From Streptomyces atratus (lineage in GTDB: Bacteria; Actinomycetota; Actinomycetes; Streptomycetales; Streptomycetaceae): a stretch of 64,000 bases of DNA. Made by a program: the position numbers and the translations under genes. Below, piece by piece: positions 63,729 through 64,000 of the stretch. Position 1 is the first letter of the stretch. The number at the start of each line of letters is the position of its first letter. The notes under the pieces are model-generated. The model had not been told where the DNA came from and did no database searches. It saw only the letters and a list, made by a program, of their open reading frames with translations. The stretch lies in assembly GCF_900119365.1 (NCBI RefSeq), contig NZ_FPJO01000008.1, positions 124,001 to 188,000 on the forward strand, in the 5' to 3' direction.

Positions 63729-64000
63729 ATGAACGCAACGACGCGACGCATCGTCATAGGCACGGCCGCACTCTCCATGGCCGTCTCCCTCGCGGCGTGT
63801 GGCAAGGCCGGCGACGACAAGGACTCCGGCAGCGGCGGCGACGGCAAGACCATCGGCCTGCTCCTGCCGGAGAACAAGACCACGCGTTACGAGACGTTCG
63901 ACCGCCCCATCATGGAGGCGAAGATCAAGGCGCTGTGCTCCGACTGCGAGGTCAAGTACAACAATGCCGCGCAGGACAGCGAGAACCAGAAGAAGCAGTT
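63729..64000 (+). CDS. xylF: Xylose ABC transporter substrate-binding lipoprotein (partial)
   Basis: The first 90 residues of a family-2 (ribose/xylose-type) periplasmic-binding protein; the gene runs off the window. It has a signal peptide with lipobox (AVSLAAC), then a short Gly/Ser/Asp linker and the first beta strand IGLLLPENKTTRYETFDRPI. The extra segment CSDCEV and location after rok7B7 match xylF of the Streptomyces xylFGH importer. GGGAGG precedes ATG 63729 by ten bases. It is likely controlled through the two palindromes upstream and by Rok7B7. Confidence 0.9.
   Translation, partial: MNATTRRIVIGTAALSMAVSLAACGKAGDDKDSGSGGDGKTIGLLLPENKTTRYETFDRPIMEAKIKALCSDCEVKYNNAAQDSENQKKQ

Overview
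The window is high-GC actinobacterial DNA, almost certainly from a Streptomyces chromosome. Conservons (cvnABCD operons), a CYP157-type P450, a SepF-like protein, a MurA fused to an XRE helix-turn-helix, and the block aconitase ... ngcEFG - rok7B7 - xylF are all typical of that genus. Start codons are often GTG, ATGA/GTGA overlaps between genes are common, and TTA codons are rare. No rRNA, tRNA or CRISPR array was recognised.

Layout. 1-5.5 kb: tail of an unknown gene, a metallo-beta-lactamase-fold hydrolase, and a conservon (sensor ATPase, roadblock, DUF742, small GTPase) ending in a P450 that lacks the ExxR arginine. 5.5-9.4 kb: SepF-like protein, ATPase + MazG pair, a DUF6099-type protein behind a cluster of DnaA-box-like 9-mers, and an F420-type oxidoreductase. 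9.4-14.6 kb: homocysteine methyltransferase and the Hen1/Pnkp RNA-repair pair. 14.6-18.7 kb: arginine deiminase, ornithine carbamoyltransferase and an amino-acid permease. 18.7-27.3 kb: a probable 2-aminobenzoate (anthranilate) or salicylate CoA-thioester pathway (enoyl-CoA hydratase, bifunctional aminobenzoyl-CoA monooxygenase/reductase, CoA ligase, acyl-CoA dehydrogenase, RidA). Its two divergent promoter regions share one palindromic operator-like element. 27.3-32.8 kb: a second conservon on the minus strand, followed by an FAD monooxygenase. 33-39.6 kb: a cysteinyl-tRNA-synthetase-like protein without catalytic motifs, gene remnants, a fused alpha-beta glycyl-tRNA synthetase (an unusual second type for Streptomyces) and HTH-MurA.

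39.8-49.4 kb is an accessory stretch of decayed and acquired genes. It holds a truncated RraA, a sulfane-sulfur locus (rhodanese, MBL-rhodanese fusion, broken TauE, truncated MFS) with four copies of an ATACCC-N4-GGGTAT palindrome, an MFS transporter, a frameshifted LRR gene, and Tn7-like material. The last includes a complete 1.6-kb mini-element (47788-49422) with 39-bp inverted ends and a 5-bp GTGGC target duplication. It carries a phosphotransferase gene and a broken tnsA, and it sits directly beside the right end of a second Tn7-like element that stops at the same GTGGC. Both lie just upstream of aconitase.

49.4-64 kb returns to core genome: aconitase with two promoter elements, a phosphotransferase-family protein, a histidine phosphatase, a secreted GH92 mannosidase, the ngcEFG N-acetylglucosamine/chitobiose importer with a DasR-like site upstream, the ROK regulator rok7B7, and the start of xylF. 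These last genes look like a saccharide-scavenging unit: an extracellular glycosidase, two ABC importers and a global carbon regulator.
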